A stretch of 64,000 bases of DNA from Lentisphaeria bacterium (GCA_017450705.1 JAFSTC010000064.1:1-64000); one strand, 5' to 3'; numbered from the stretch's first letter, positions 26,158-35,834 are shown. Notes: a model not told the origin generated them from the letters alone. Numbers and translations are program-made.

Positions 26158-27015
26158 TCAGCGTGAGAGCACGGCCTCGGTGCCCGAGACGGTCAGCGTG
26201 TCGTCGAAGGAAAACGACATGAGGGGCCCGGCGTGGCCGAAGGGGAATCCGGAAAAGACGCCCTTCCCCGTGCGGGCGGCGAAACGGCAAAACAGCTCCT
26301 CAAGCTCCCCAGGGTCGCTGCCGGAAAAACTCCCGAAAACCACCCCGGCGGCGGCGGTGAACACCCCCGCCTGCTCCAGCTGGGTGAGACAGCGGTCGAT
26401 CTTGTAGACCGGTTCGTTGATGTCCTCCAGCAGGATGACCCGGTCCGCGGCGTCGGGCAGAAAACCGCTCCCCGCCAGACTGGCCGCCACGGTGAGGTTC
26501 CCGGCGAGGACCTTTCCCGAAAAGCCCTTCCCCGCCACGGGGCGCACGGTGCAGACCCGTTTTTCCCCCGAAAAGGCCTTTTTCATGGTATCAAGGGTGA
26601 AGGCGTCAGCGGAAGCAAGTTTCCCCAGCATGGGGGCGACGACGGGCAGCCCGGCGTCCATTTTGGCCATGGCCCAGTGGAGCGCCGTCACGTCGCTGTA
26701 CCCGGCCAGCGGCACGCGCCGCTTCCGCAGTTTTTCCCAGTCCAGCAGGGGCAGGATCTGGGCGGAACCGAAACCGCCCCGGGTGCAGAGCAGAAGATCT
26801 GTTGCGGGGTCCAGCCACATTTTTTCCACCGCCGCCGCCCGGTCTTGAGGCGTTCCGGCGAGATAGGGCACGCCGCACTCCTTCAGGGGTACGGGCCCCC
26901 GGACTTTCAGTCCCTCCCGGCGCAGGAGGGCCAAACCGGCTTCGGTCAGTTCCGGTGCCAGACGCCCCGCGGGAGAAATCACGCCCACGGTCCGGATGTT
27001 TTCGGGATAGAGCAT
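26158..27015 (-). CDS. ldcA: LD-carboxypeptidase (S66 family)
   Basis: S66 peptidases cut the L,D-bond of murein tetrapeptides in the cytoplasm during wall recycling, or inactivate microcin C (MccF type). The 285-residue protein has GYSDVT with the nucleophile Ser107, LLEDINEPVYKIDR with the catalytic Glu, and GFPFGHAGP with the His, the S66 Ser-Glu-His set. The start at 27015 has AGAAGAAAG upstream. A longer open frame runs back into ribBA and is not coding. It follows ribBA by 8 bases in the riboswitch-led operon. Wall recycling is the likelier role, since no microcin gene is near. Confidence 0.88.
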   Translation of the reverse strand: MLYPENIRTVGVISPAGRLAPELTEAGLALLRREGLKVRGPVPLKECGVPYLAGTPQDRAAAVEKMWLDPATDLLLCTRGGFGSAQILPLLDWEKLRKRRVPLAGYSDVTALHWAMAKMDAGLPVVAPMLGKLASADAFTLDTMKKAFSGEKRVCTVRPVAGKGFSGKVLAGNLTVAASLAGSGFLPDAADRVILLEDINEPVYKIDRCLTQLEQAGVFTAAAGVVFGSFSGSDPGELEELFCRFAARTGKGVFSGFPFGHAGPLMSFSFDDTLTVSGTEAVLSR

Positions 27016-27023
27016 CTTTCTTC

Positions 27024-28223
27024 TCACAGCATGTGGTCCATGCGCTTCTTTTTGGTCTCGAGATAAAAGGCGTTGTCCGCGTTGGGCGGGATGATGATGG
27101 GGACGCGCTCGGTGATGCGGATCCCGTACCCCGAGAGCCCCACCAGCTTCCGCGGGTTGTTGGTGAGGAGACGGACGGATTTCACCCCCTGATCCAGCAG
27201 GATCTGAACGCCGATGCCGTATTCCCGCAGATCGTCGGGGAAACCCAGTTTCTCGTTGGCCTCCACGGTGTCGCAGCCCTCGTCCTGAAGCTTGTAGGCG
27301 TGGATCTTGTTGAAGATGCCGATGCCCCTTCCCTCCTGCCGCAGATAGACCAGCACGCCGGAGCCGTTCTCCGCGATCTGGCGCATGGCCGCGTGGAGCT
27401 GACTGCCGCAGTCGCACCGCCGGGAGCCGAAAACGTCTCCCGTCAGACACTCGCTGTGCACGCGGACGAGGACGTTTTCATGGCCCCGCACCTCGCCGTA
27501 AACCAGCGCCAGATGCTCGAAGGAATCCACCTTCGTCCGGTAGGCGGTGATGGTGAATTCGCCGTAGTCCGTGGGCAGCCGGGCGGACTCACCCCGCAGG
27601 ATCAGTTTCTCGTGATGCCGCCGGTAGGCCACCACCGAGGCGACGCTGCCGAGTTTGAGATTGTGCTTTTTGGCAAATTCGATCAGCTGGGGCAGACGGG
27701 CCATGGTGCCGTCGGGATTCATGATCTCGCAGATGGCGCCGCCGGGCTTGCATCCGGCCAGCCGGGCCAGATCCACGGCGGTCTCGGTGTGCCCCGTGCG
27801 CCGCAGGACCCCGCCGGGCCGGGCGATGAGGGGAAAGGAGTGCCCCGGCATGGTGAAGTCCGACGCGGTGTATTTGGGGTCGTTCAGCGCCATGATGGTC
27901 TTGGAGCGGTCGAAAGCGCTGATGCCCGTGGTGGTGCCGTGGCGGAAGTCCACGCTCTGGGTAAAAGCCGTACCGAAGGGATCGGTCATGGAGGCCGGGG
28001 TGGAGAGGTTCAGCTCCTGCGCCCGCTCCTGGGTGATGGGCGCGCAGATGAGCCCGCAGGCGTGGGTCGCCATGAAGGCGATGTTTTCCGGCGTGGCGAA
28101 ATCGGCGGCGCAGACGAGGTCGCCCTCGTTCTCCCGGTCCTCGTCGTCGGTGATGACGATCATCTTGCCCGACCTGATGTCGGCAATGAGTTCGTCCACG
28201 GAGGCGAATTCGAAATCTTCCAT
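27024..28223 (-). CDS. ribBA: Bifunctional DHBP synthase / GTP cyclohydrolase II
   Basis: The 399-residue fusion supplies both precursors of riboflavin. Residues 1-200 form 3,4-dihydroxy-2-butanone 4-phosphate synthase (RibB) with [10 protein letters not shown] and the HTET segment [13 protein letters not shown]. Residues 205-399 form GTP cyclohydrolase II (RibA) with [20 protein letters not shown], whose three Cys bind zinc, and RQEGRGIG. No catalytic landmark is missing. AAAAGGAG lies before the ATG. It is the second gene after an FMN riboswitch, 21 bases downstream of ymdB, so expression should fall when FMN is plentiful. The other rib genes are not in the window. Confidence 0.96.
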   Translation of the reverse strand: MEDFEFASVDELIADIRSGKMIVITDDEDRENEGDLVCAADFATPENIAFMATHACGLICAPITQERAQELNLSTPASMTDPFGTAFTQSVDFRHGTTTGISAFDRSKTIMALNDPKYTASDFTMPGHSFPLIARPGGVLRRTGHTETAVDLARLAGCKPGGAICEIMNPDGTMARLPQLIEFAKKHNLKLGSVASVVAYRRHHEKLILRGESARLPTDYGEFTITAYRTKVDSFEHLALVYGEVRGHENVLVRVHSECLTGDVFGSRRCDCGSQLHAAMRQIAENGSGVLVYLRQEGRGIGIFNKIHAYKLQDEGCDTVEANEKLGFPDDLREYGIGVQILLDQGVKSVRLLTNNPRKLVGLSGYGIRITERVPIIIPPNADNAFYLETKKKRMDHML

Positions 28224-28244
28224 AAGAGAAAAGTCTCCTTTTTT

Positions 28245-29033
28245 CTAAATCTCGACGCGGCGGGAGAAGCCCTCTATGGCGGAGGCTCTTCCCGTGGCGG
28301 GATCGTAGGTAACGGCGACGCCGTCCAGCCGGATGAGGCCGGTCTCCACCACGGGGAGACGCCCGGGCATGCCGCTGGTGAATTTTTTCAAAACTTCGGG
28401 GACGCCCCGGCCGAGGATGCTGGTCTCGGCGCCGACCATGCCCGCGTCGGTGACGGCGGCGGTCCCGCCGGGGAGGATCCGTTCGTCGGCGGTGCGCACG
28501 TGGGTGTGGGTCCCCAGCACGGCGGTGGCCCGGCCGTCGAGGTAACTTGCCATGGCCAGCTTTTCGCTGGTGGCCTCGGCATGGAAATCGACGATGATCG
28601 TTTTGACGTATCCCGGCAGTCCGGCCAGGATCCCGTCGACGGTCTCGAAGGGACAGGAGGCGCACTCCTTCATGAAGACTCTTCCCTGGAGGGCGATGAC
28701 GGCCACGCTCCCTCCGGCGGGATTGGCGAAGACGCCGAAGCCCCGCCCCGGCTGGGTACGGTTGTAGTTGGCCGGACGGATGACCCGGTCGAGAGTTGCG
28801 ATCTCAAGATCGAAGCCCTTCTGGTCCCAGGTGTGATCCCCCGACGTCACCACGTCGCAGCTTTGGAGAAGCTCCTTCGCGCAGGCCCCGGTGAGGCCGT
28901 TGCCCCCGGCCGAATTTTCGCCGTTGACGACGACGAACTGCGCATTGAACTCCCGGCGCAGATCGGGAACCAGCCGGTGCACGGCCTCGCGGCCGCCCTT
29001 GCCGACCACATCGCCGATAAAGATGAATCTCAT
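28245..29033 (-). CDS. ymdB: YmdB-family metallophosphoesterase (TIGR00282)
   Basis: The 262-residue protein matches the YmdB family, dinuclear-metal phosphodiesterases that hydrolyse cyclic nucleotides and affect cell fate in Bacillus. Metal ligands are visible in FIGDVVGKGGR, NGENSAGG, SGDHTWDQK, DFHAEATSEK and GTHTHVRTAD. The length is exactly that of the family. The start at 29033 gives the standard N-terminus MRFIFIGDVVG; the open frame upstream runs into the riboswitch and is rejected. It is the first gene of the operon ymdB-ribBA-ldcA. Why a cyclic-nucleotide enzyme should lie under FMN control is not evident. Confidence 0.92.
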   Translation of the reverse strand: MRFIFIGDVVGKGGREAVHRLVPDLRREFNAQFVVVNGENSAGGNGLTGACAKELLQSCDVVTSGDHTWDQKGFDLEIATLDRVIRPANYNRTQPGRGFGVFANPAGGSVAVIALQGRVFMKECASCPFETVDGILAGLPGYVKTIIVDFHAEATSEKLAMASYLDGRATAVLGTHTHVRTADERILPGGTAAVTDAGMVGAETSILGRGVPEVLKKFTSGMPGRLPVVETGLIRLDGVAVTYDPATGRASAIEGFSRRVEI

Positions 29034-29152
29034 CGTCTTTTTCTTTCCCTTTTTCCCGCCGCAAAATCCTGACGGCAGACCAATGCTTCGGGGGGGACGA
29101 CAGGGGAAGACGACACCGGCGGACGAGACGGAAAAAGTTTTCCGCTCCGCCC

Positions 29153-29329
29153 GATCCTCTTCCATCCAGACTCGAAGCCCCCAAAGGCTCTTACTGTCGG
29201 CAACGGGATTTCACCGTTTCAACCGCCCGGGAAGGCCCGAAATTTTTCGCGCCCCCCCCGCAGCTCGCGGACTTTCACCGCCGGTCGGGAATAACCGCGG
29301 ACACCGCGGCGCACCCTGCCCCGAAGATC
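29153..29329 (-). promoter_or_regulatory. FMN riboswitch (RFN element)
   Basis: Read on the minus strand, GATCTTCGGGGCAGGG at 29329-29314 opens the element. It is followed by CCCGACCGGCGGTGAAAGTC and CGCGAG (about 29292-29266). Later come GGTGAAATCCCGTTGCCGAC and a final TCTGGATGGAAGAGGATC ending at 29153. These are the conserved blocks of the FMN aptamer, with the ends GATCTTC and GAGGATC closing P1. A hairpin (GGCGGA near 29151 with TCCGCC near 29119) follows directly, without a T run. The gap to ymdB is about 120 bases. Control is therefore probably by translation or a Rho-type mechanism rather than an intrinsic terminator. Confidence 0.93.
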
Positions 29330-29362
29330 GGCTGCCGCAAAACCGCGGCACGCTTTGGAGAT

Positions 29363-29391
29363 AATATAACGCCCCGCGAAGAAAAATGCAA
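29363..29391 (-). promoter_or_regulatory. Promoter of the riboswitch operon
   Basis: On the minus strand TTGCAT (29391-29386) and TATATT (29368-29363) are 17 bases apart, about 35 bases before the aptamer. A small CCGC/GCGG hairpin lies between them. Confidence 0.7.
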
Positions 29392-29404
29392 CCGGGACCG
29401 GGCG

Positions 29405-31705
29405 TCAGACTGAAAAGAGTTTCAATGTGACGGGCCCGATCAGGCCGGAGGGGAGGCTTTCCTTCTCGAACGCCCGCTGGCGTTCCTCGTAGGGGGAGAC
29501 CTTCACCCCCGCCCGGGCCCACGCGTCGGCACAGGCCTGCCCCAGCAGGGCGTTGGCCAGCGTATTGGTCACGTCGATCTCCAGACGGTTGCGGCCCTTT
29601 TTCAATCCGGAAGAGAGGACGAAATCGAAGGGGGGAAAGAGCTTCCGCCCGACGACCCGCCCGTTGAGCCGCACCCGGACGGCGTAGCGGACCTCCCCGA
29701 GGGAAAGATGCAGACGTTTTGCCGCGCCGTCGAGATCGAAGGTACAGCGGTAACGGATCTCCCCGCTGAAATCCTCTCCGGCCCAGCGCCGCCAGTCGCC
29801 CCAGGCGGCCCCGGGGAGCGCGCGGCGGCGGCGGGACCACCGGAAGTCCTCCGCATCGCAGAAAACCTGCCGCAGGACCGTCATGCGCTCGAGACGCAAG
29901 GGGATCTCCCCTCCCCCCGCCGGAAGGACTTCCGGCTTGGCAGCGATCCCCGTGACCAGCAGGACCGATCCGAAGGGAGGAAAACACAGTTCGGCCCGGC
30001 CCCTCCCGTTGACGGGGAGACGGGAAAACGTGTTTTCCGCCGCATCGACCCGGACGAGAGCCCTGCCGCCGGGCGGGATTATTTCAACGCGTTTTTCCTC
30101 ACAAGAGGTGTTGAGCAAAAAGAAGATCTCCCTCTTTCCCCACTGCCGCTTGACGATGCGGATGCCGTCGGCGGGCGCGACGGCGAGCAGGGGACGGGGC
30201 GCGGAGGGAGGCGAGGGCGTTATCCCCTCTTTCACAAGGCGGGCCGCCGCCTCGGGGGCGAGACAGTTTTCTTCCGGCAGGAGCAGATGACTGTAGCACA
30301 TTCGGCCGACCCGGATCTTTTCCCCTTTTCGGACCGCCTTGCACAGGGCGTCGTCGTCGGCAAAATCGAGGTCGCTCCCCCGGGAGAAGACTTCGGAGCA
30401 CAGTTCCCGCAGCCGGGCCGCGGCCCGTACCGCCCGCCCGGCCCCGGCCCAGATCGAACGCTGGTCGTAATAGACGAGGACCGGGACGCAGGGGGCCCCC
30501 CGGGTCAGCCAGCAGCCGAGCCGGGAAATGTACCCGCTGCGGAGATCGGCGTAGGACTCCAGCGGGTCCGCACCGTCGAAATGGGGACGCAAGTGGGAGA
30601 CCATGTTTTTGTGGCTCATGGCGTATCCGCTCAAGATGAAGACGGAAGCGCCGTCGGCCGCAACGGTGTCGATGACGAACTTCTGTTCCACGGGGGAAAT
30701 GCCGCAGCCGTAGACGGCGAAGACCTCCGCCGCGGTCCATTTCCTCCCCGCCTGCCGGGCAACGGAGGAGGCGAATTTCGTGAACGGCAGGACGGCGCGC
30801 CCCGGCGCGATCTGCCGCGCGATCACGTCCACGCCGGGCAGATCCATCGCCCGGAGCGCACGCATGATGTGCCCGCTGCCTGAAGAGACGGTTCCCGGCG
30901 GAGAATCGTCGGCGTTGAGGTGCCCGCCGGAGAGTATGCCGTGCTTCCGGCAGAAATCGCGGATGGGGAGAAAATAGTTTTCGACGAAAAGCTGGGAAAA
31001 CACGTCGTGAAAGTCGATCCGCGCCCGGACGAGCGCCGGGGGATCTTCCTCCCGGGGCGGGGCGAAGAGGCGCGCGAGGAAGGGGCGGACGTCGTACTTT
31101 TTCCGCTTCAGGAAGATCCCATCGAAGTTTTCGCACCACGGCAGCTGTTTCCCGTACCGCGTTTCCGTGAAATGCGGTTCGTCGGTAAAGGCGGCGAAAA
31201 GCGTCCCGCCCATCTCCCCGCCGAGGGTGCCAAGATACCGCTCGTGGGTGAGTTCGATGAATTTCGCCGTGGCTTCCGGATTGAGCGCATCGGCGGGAGG
31301 GATCTCCCCGGCGGCGGGCAGGGGCATCTTACGGGGCTGCCCCTCCGGTCCGACGGCCTGAGGCGCAAAGGCTTCGGGGGAGGCGAGACGGACCTGTCCC
31401 GCCGCGTTGCCCGAAGGCCAGCCGCCCTCGTCGTAGAGCCAGCAGACAAGCCCGAGACGGCGGCACTCCTCCACGATCAGCCGGAAAAGCCTGAAATAAC
31501 CGGGCGAGAGGTAGTCCGGGGCCATGGCCGAAGGCATGGTGTCCGGCCGGAAGCACCGCGGCCACGGATGAGGACAGACCGCCCGGACGCCGTCGGAGGC
31601 CATCCGGCGCAGGTCGCGCCGGATCTTCGCCGCCGTCATGCGGCCGTTGAGCAGCCAGAAATACGCGGGCGAAGGAGGAGTTCCGCCCCCCGTCCGCTTC
31701 GTCAT
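29405..31705 (-). CDS. Large glycoside hydrolase-like protein (GH106-like)
   Basis: The 766-residue protein starts with YFWLLNGRMTAAKIRRDL and continues with YLSPGYFRLFRLIVEE and LVCWLYDEGGWPSGNAAG, a sequence pattern typical of GH106 alpha-L-rhamnosidases and close relatives. A candidate acid in AFTDEPHF follows. The last 150 residues (from about ALPGAAWGDWRRWAG) look like a galactose-binding beta-sandwich, with RVRLNGRVVG and LKKGRNRLEIDVTNTLAN. No signal peptide is seen at the start used, so a cytoplasmic place is likely. The ATG overlaps the upstream TGA (ATGA), coupling it to the secreted hydrolase-like gene. The substrate is not provable; rhamnosides are a guess from family resemblance. 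Confidence 0.72.
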   Translation of the reverse strand: MTKRTGGGTPPSPAYFWLLNGRMTAAKIRRDLRRMASDGVRAVCPHPWPRCFRPDTMPSAMAPDYLSPGYFRLFRLIVEECRRLGLVCWLYDEGGWPSGNAAGQVRLASPEAFAPQAVGPEGQPRKMPLPAAGEIPPADALNPEATAKFIELTHERYLGTLGGEMGGTLFAAFTDEPHFTETRYGKQLPWCENFDGIFLKRKKYDVRPFLARLFAPPREEDPPALVRARIDFHDVFSQLFVENYFLPIRDFCRKHGILSGGHLNADDSPPGTVSSGSGHIMRALRAMDLPGVDVIARQIAPGRAVLPFTKFASSVARQAGRKWTAAEVFAVYGCGISPVEQKFVIDTVAADGASVFILSGYAMSHKNMVSHLRPHFDGADPLESYADLRSGYISRLGCWLTRGAPCVPVLVYYDQRSIWAGAGRAVRAAARLRELCSEVFSRGSDLDFADDDALCKAVRKGEKIRVGRMCYSHLLLPEENCLAPEAAARLVKEGITPSPPSAPRPLLAVAPADGIRIVKRQWGKREIFFLLNTSCEEKRVEIIPPGGRALVRVDAAENTFSRLPVNGRGRAELCFPPFGSVLLVTGIAAKPEVLPAGGGEIPLRLERMTVLRQVFCDAEDFRWSRRRRALPGAAWGDWRRWAGEDFSGEIRYRCTFDLDGAAKRLHLSLGEVRYAVRVRLNGRVVGRKLFPPFDFVLSSGLKKGRNRLEIDVTNTLANALLGQACADAWARAGVKVSPYEERQRAFEKESLPSGLIGPVTLKLFSV

Positions 31706-34566
31706 CTTTCGATCTTCCACAGCCAGGTCGTCCAGTCGCAGGATGTGACCCTGATCGTGTCGGTCTCCGCGCCCGCGGTCTCTCCGGAGTGGAGATCGAC
31801 GATCCTTTTTGCCTTGAAGGGGAGTTTCACGGCGTGATCTCCCCGCGTCCGCACGGCGAGCATGAGAAGATCGCCCTTGGCCCGGATGAAGTTCCCCTGT
31901 TTCGCATAGCGGTGACATCCAGCCTGGGCGAGGAGATCCGCCCACGTGTCGGACCGGAGGATGGGCAGTCCTGAAAACACCGCGACGGAGCCGTCCGCAA
32001 GTTTTTTGCGGGCGACGGCGGTCTCCTGCGTCGAAACGTAGACCGCCTTCTTCTCCGCGGCGGGGTCGGTGCATCGGACCCGGGGCGACTCCACGAGTTT
32101 GCACGGCAAATTCCGTCCGGAAGTCTCCTTCGCCGCCAGGGGAAGAGGCTTGTATTCCGCCTGAAGCGTCAGGCCGGTCAGGGAACTCATCGCCTCATCG
32201 GAGAATCCTCTATCCGAGATCAGTCCCGGGGCGTAGAACCAGAATGAAGTCACGCCCGGCCGACGGATCCTCTTCAGCAGGACCTCCCGCTTTTGTCCGT
32301 TGACCTCGTAACAGTTGACGAAGATGAAGACTTTGGCGTTCGGGCCGCCCGCGAGAAGGGTCTCCAGCGTGGTGACGCCGTACGCGAAGCCGGAGTAACT
32401 CAGAGCATTGAGCATGGCCCTGTGGAAAAGGCCGAAAAAGTTGTCGTTGCCGAGGCGTTTGGGGTCCTCCATCTCGGGCGGTCCCTGCAAAGCCCTCTGA
32501 ACGGGGTCGACGACCACGAGGATCTCGGGCGACGCCGAGAACTTCTTTTCGAAACGCTCCCGCCAGATCCCGATGTGGCGCGCCAGAGGTTTCAAAACCG
32601 CGTCGGTGTTGAACCAGTCCGGCGTGGTGGCGAAGCAGTTGAAATGCACGCCGCAGCCGTTGAGCAGGGTCGTCGCCAGCATCTTTTTGACCGTGCTCTC
32701 CGTCTGCGCGGGCGTTTTGGACATACGGGTCACCGGATTGTCCGGCCGCGAGGCGAAGGCGATGTGGGTGCGGATGTCGGCTTCGCTGGAGGAGAGTTTG
32801 CCCGCCGCGCGGTAGGCCATGGGCGCGGAAAGGTGAAGACAGTCCGAGCGGTGGTAGCCGTAAACCGTCCCCATGTTCCAGTCCACATAGGGAGAGGCGA
32901 TGACCCGTTCGAACATGGACGTGACGCCCACCGCCGGATAGTGGACGCCCACGTAGCCGAAGTACGCGCCGAACATCCTGCCGGGAAACGTGGTTTTGAG
33001 TTCACGGCCCACGGAGATGACGAAATCGCCCAGCTCCCTGTGGTAGCAGCGGTGATAATCCAGCAGACGGCGGTCCCGGGGTTCGGCGGGATCGTGCAGA
33101 AAATATCCCTGCCCCAAACGCTGGATCTTATCCGGGACGGCGGCGGTTTCCAGCGTGACGGCGGGATCGCCCCACGCTTTCCGCAGAGCCGCGTCTGTTT
33201 TGTATTCCTCCTTCAGGTATCTGCGGAAGGCTTCGGTCATGCGCACGCCGCAGTCGGGCATGCCGTTGACCACGCCGAAGGGCAGTCCGTCCCCCGAGGG
33301 ACCGTAACCGATGGAAAAGCCGATGATGCGGCTTCTCCAAGGTTTTTTGGCGGCGTATTTCATGAAGTCGATGAAGTTGGCCGCGACTTTCCGGCGATAG
33401 GCCTGCGAGGCGAAGGAGGGGGCGAGCTGGCCGCCGAAGTAGCCGTCGTCGTCGGGACGCCCGCCGGCCCGGGGCTTGACGGGATTGGCGTAGCCGACCC
33501 GCTCGTCGGGATGCTGTTTCAGCCACTCCTTTTCCTGCATGACGGCGGTCTGGAGGATGATGCGGGCGTCGGGGGCCAGCTTCAGCAGACGGCTGATCCC
33601 CAAATCGACGACCCACTCGGCCTCGGGATTTCCGTAGAGGGTCGCATCCGGCAGGCCCGCCATGAAGACGCGAACTCCGGAAGCGTACATTTTCGCGACG
33701 ATGTTGTCCCTGTTCTCGCTGGCGCCGAGGAATGTGAGATCCATGACGGGGGGAAGGATCCTGCCGTCGATCTCGAAGCCCGGCAGATCGCCGCCGTAGA
33801 CGATCTTTCCCCGCGGCGCGGGTTCGCCGGAAAGGGAAGAGACGGCGGCGCACTCTCCTGCAACGGCGGTCCGATAGGCTTCATATTCCTCCGGCGTGCA
33901 GAAGAATTTCGCCACGGGGAAGCGGATCTGATAGGGGCCCATGCGCACGTCGCCCTGTTCCCACGCGGGGCGCCACTTCGCGTCGTCGAAGGCCGGCGTC
34001 ATCCAGTCTTTTTCGGGCGCATCCGAACCTTTGAACTCCCTGTCGCTGCAGATGGGTATTTTACGGCCCGAGGCAAGTTCGATCTCTCCCGTGAGCAGGA
34101 GCCCACGCCAGCCGCACAGATTGCCCTCGACCTCGAAGGCAAGCACGTTTTTGCCCGGCTTGAACTTGCCGGTCATGTCAAGATACCAGACCGTCTGTTC
34201 GTTCCGGATCTTCGCCGCCTCCGGGTCGGGGAGTTTGGCCAGCGGCACGCCGTTGAGGTAGCCCCGCCCCCGCTTGTCCACGATGTAGCGAATCCATGCG
34301 CGCCGGACTTTGCCGTCGATCTCGAATGTTTTGCGCAGAAACACTTTGCGGGGACTTTCGTTGAAGACCTGCGTGATGTCCTGGTCCTTCGCGTAAGGAT
34401 CGCCCGGCTTCCGCACCCAGATCCAGCGGGTCCGGGAGACGGGCGTGCGGTAATAACTTTTGATCTCAGGCAGGAACGATCCGAGTGAGATGAACGGCGC
34501 CGTTTCGGCCGCTCCCGCCGCAAAGCCGACGGCGGCGGCGAGAAGAAGACTGCGTTTCGAAAACAT
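31702..34566 (-). CDS. Secreted glycosidase-like protein (GH42-type barrel)
   Basis: The 954-residue protein has a signal peptide (MFSKRSLLLAAAVGFAAGAAE). Residues 60-220 form a jelly-roll domain (RRAWIRYIVDKRGRGYLNG, FKPGKNVLAFEVEGN). From about residue 280 a TIM-barrel-like region shows GVRVFMAGLPDATLYGN, IIGFSIGYGPSGDG, and later ILVVVDP and FIFVNCYEV, the last like the glutamine-amidotransferase-like domain of GH42 beta-galactosidases. The catalytic Glu pair cannot be set with confidence. AAAGGA precedes the ATG. It lies between the pseudopilin gene and the GH106-like gene on one transcript, so it probably works outside the cytoplasm on the same polymer. Confidence 0.68.
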   Translation of the reverse strand: MFSKRSLLLAAAVGFAAGAAETAPFISLGSFLPEIKSYYRTPVSRTRWIWVRKPGDPYAKDQDITQVFNESPRKVFLRKTFEIDGKVRRAWIRYIVDKRGRGYLNGVPLAKLPDPEAAKIRNEQTVWYLDMTGKFKPGKNVLAFEVEGNLCGWRGLLLTGEIELASGRKIPICSDREFKGSDAPEKDWMTPAFDDAKWRPAWEQGDVRMGPYQIRFPVAKFFCTPEEYEAYRTAVAGECAAVSSLSGEPAPRGKIVYGGDLPGFEIDGRILPPVMDLTFLGASENRDNIVAKMYASGVRVFMAGLPDATLYGNPEAEWVVDLGISRLLKLAPDARIILQTAVMQEKEWLKQHPDERVGYANPVKPRAGGRPDDDGYFGGQLAPSFASQAYRRKVAANFIDFMKYAAKKPWRSRIIGFSIGYGPSGDGLPFGVVNGMPDCGVRMTEAFRRYLKEEYKTDAALRKAWGDPAVTLETAAVPDKIQRLGQGYFLHDPAEPRDRRLLDYHRCYHRELGDFVISVGRELKTTFPGRMFGAYFGYVGVHYPAVGVTSMFERVIASPYVDWNMGTVYGYHRSDCLHLSAPMAYRAAGKLSSSEADIRTHIAFASRPDNPVTRMSKTPAQTESTVKKMLATTLLNGCGVHFNCFATTPDWFNTDAVLKPLARHIGIWRERFEKKFSASPEILVVVDPVQRALQGPPEMEDPKRLGNDNFFGLFHRAMLNALSYSGFAYGVTTLETLLAGGPNAKVFIFVNCYEVNGQKREVLLKRIRRPGVTSFWFYAPGLISDRGFSDEAMSSLTGLTLQAEYKPLPLAAKETSGRNLPCKLVESPRVRCTDPAAEKKAVYVSTQETAVARKKLADGSVAVFSGLPILRSDTWADLLAQAGCHRYAKQGNFIRAKGDLLMLAVRTRGDHAVKLPFKAKRIVDLHSGETAGAETDTIRVTSCDWTTWLWKIER

Positions 34567-34593
34567 GAAGCAGATCCTTTCCGGAAAAAATTT

Positions 34594-35379
34594 TTACCGC
34601 CATTGTAGTCTCACGTGAGTGGAGAAGCGGATGTTCGGTCGGGCCGAGGTCCAGTAGAACTGCCCTTCGTTGGCATCCTTGCTGTACTGCATTTTCAGGA
34701 CCTCGACGTGATAATCGCCAATGAGAGCGGGCTTTGACGCGCCGTGCCACTGGTACTCCTGAGCGACGGACGGACGGCTCAGGGGGTCGAGATGGTCGTT
34801 GAAATACTCCGACCCGTAGGTCCACGCATTGGAGGATCCGGGCACGCAGGGATCGCCCTCGAAGATCATGATGAGCATATTCCGCCATTTGTAGTTGGGC
34901 AGACGCATCGGCCGCCAGAGGGTCGAACCGTCGACGTTCTGACCGCAGCTCTGATCGACGATGTAACTGCGGTTGAAGCCCTTGCTGCCCCGCTTCATCC
35001 ACGCCCGATCCCGGATGGAGACGCCATATTCACGGCTCCCGTCCGCCTTGCAGTCCAAAACTTCGAGGGGAAAATACTTCCCGGTGATGAGCAGTTCGTA
35101 CGCCCGCGGAGCCGAGATGCTCGCAGGCGCGGGGAAGTAATCCGTGTTGTCGTTGGCGTACAGCCCGACCCCCGTGCCCTGCTGTTTCAGATTGGAGATA
35201 CAGTTGGCCAGCTGCCCCTTGGCCCGCGCCTGCTGAAGGGCCGGCATCAGCATCGCCGCCAGAATGGCGATGATCGCGATGACGACGAGCAGCTCTATGA
35301 GCGTGAAACGGCGCGCCGACGGACGATCTCCGCCCGCATTTCCTCTTCTTCCGGTTGATCTTGAATGCGTTCTTTTCAT
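34594..35379 (-). CDS. Pseudopilin-like protein with prepilin-type N-terminal domain
   Basis: The 261-residue protein has a basic leader of about 24 residues ([17 protein letters not shown] and on) before [19 protein letters not shown]. The residue before the Phe is Arg rather than the usual Gly at the peptidase site. The C-terminal region has [20 protein letters not shown], matching H-X9-D. The ATG at 35379 has AGAGG upstream; a longer frame upstream is weaker. It is the first gene of the minus-strand operon with two glycosidase-like genes and is divergent from an AraC regulator, the same plan as at 49774-50541. Confidence 0.92.
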   Translation of the reverse strand: MKRTHSRSTGRRGNAGGDRPSARRFTLIELLVVIAIIAILAAMLMPALQQARAKGQLANCISNLKQQGTGVGLYANDNTDYFPAPASISAPRAYELLITGKYFPLEVLDCKADGSREYGVSIRDRAWMKRGSKGFNRSYIVDQSCGQNVDGSTLWRPMRLPNYKWRNMLIMIFEGDPCVPGSSNAWTYGSEYFNDHLDPLSRPSVAQEYQWHGASKPALIGDYHVEVLKMQYSKDANEGQFYWTSARPNIRFSTHVRLQWR

Positions 35380-35834
35380 GGTTCGACCTCTTTTCTTTGT
35401 TTCGTATCGGCAAATCACCATTCGGCAATGGCATCCTCTCTCACATACGGCAAGCTGCTCACGGCAGACTCACAACGGCGTGTTCCTCCAAAAGCTGACG
35501 GCGGATTGCGGCGATACCGCAGTCGGGGGAATACTTTTTCACGCCGCCTCCTTGATTTTTTGCCAGGGTCCCGCTCGCTGTCTGCCGTAAATTATACTCC
35601 GCATCGACCGTTTTGAAATGGACAAAACTTGAATTTTTGTATCTGTTTGAAACATACGCCATTCTTTCGGCCCTTCCGGAGGCGGCGGAACATCTCCGGG
35701 GAACGATCCCGCAGATAAGGTGCAACGTCCTCATGGACAATTTTGAAATAAAAAAATTTTTCCGCCTTGACAAATCCGCTTCCGGAACCGATATTAAAGG
35801 CGGAATATGTCTGTTTGTAACGAAAGGCCACTTG
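35380..35834. other. Intergenic control region between the pseudopilin-hydrolase operon and an AraC regulator gene
   Basis: This 455-base AT-rich region holds no convincing gene. A TATAAT on the minus strand (35596-35591) is the best -10 for the leftward operon and would give a leader of about 200 bases; I see no good -35 for it. Two direct repeats beginning ATGGACAA and followed by TGAA stand at 35618-35633 and 35733-35747, and could be binding sites for the adjacent AraC protein. The rightward promoter is listed separately. Confidence 0.5.
35767..35795 (+). promoter_or_regulatory. Promoter of the first AraC regulator gene
   Basis: TTGACA (35767-35772) and GATATT (35790-35795) are 17 bases apart, about 40 bases before the ATG at 35835. 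This argues against the longer open frame that begins at 35613. Confidence 0.65.

Noticed and set aside
29034-29165. N-terminal extension of YmdB
   Set aside because: It runs into the FMN aptamer and is not part of the family length; the ATG at 29033 gives the conserved start.
35613-35834. Longer start for the first AraC protein
   Set aside because: A good promoter lies inside it and a ribosome site precedes the ATG at 35835.
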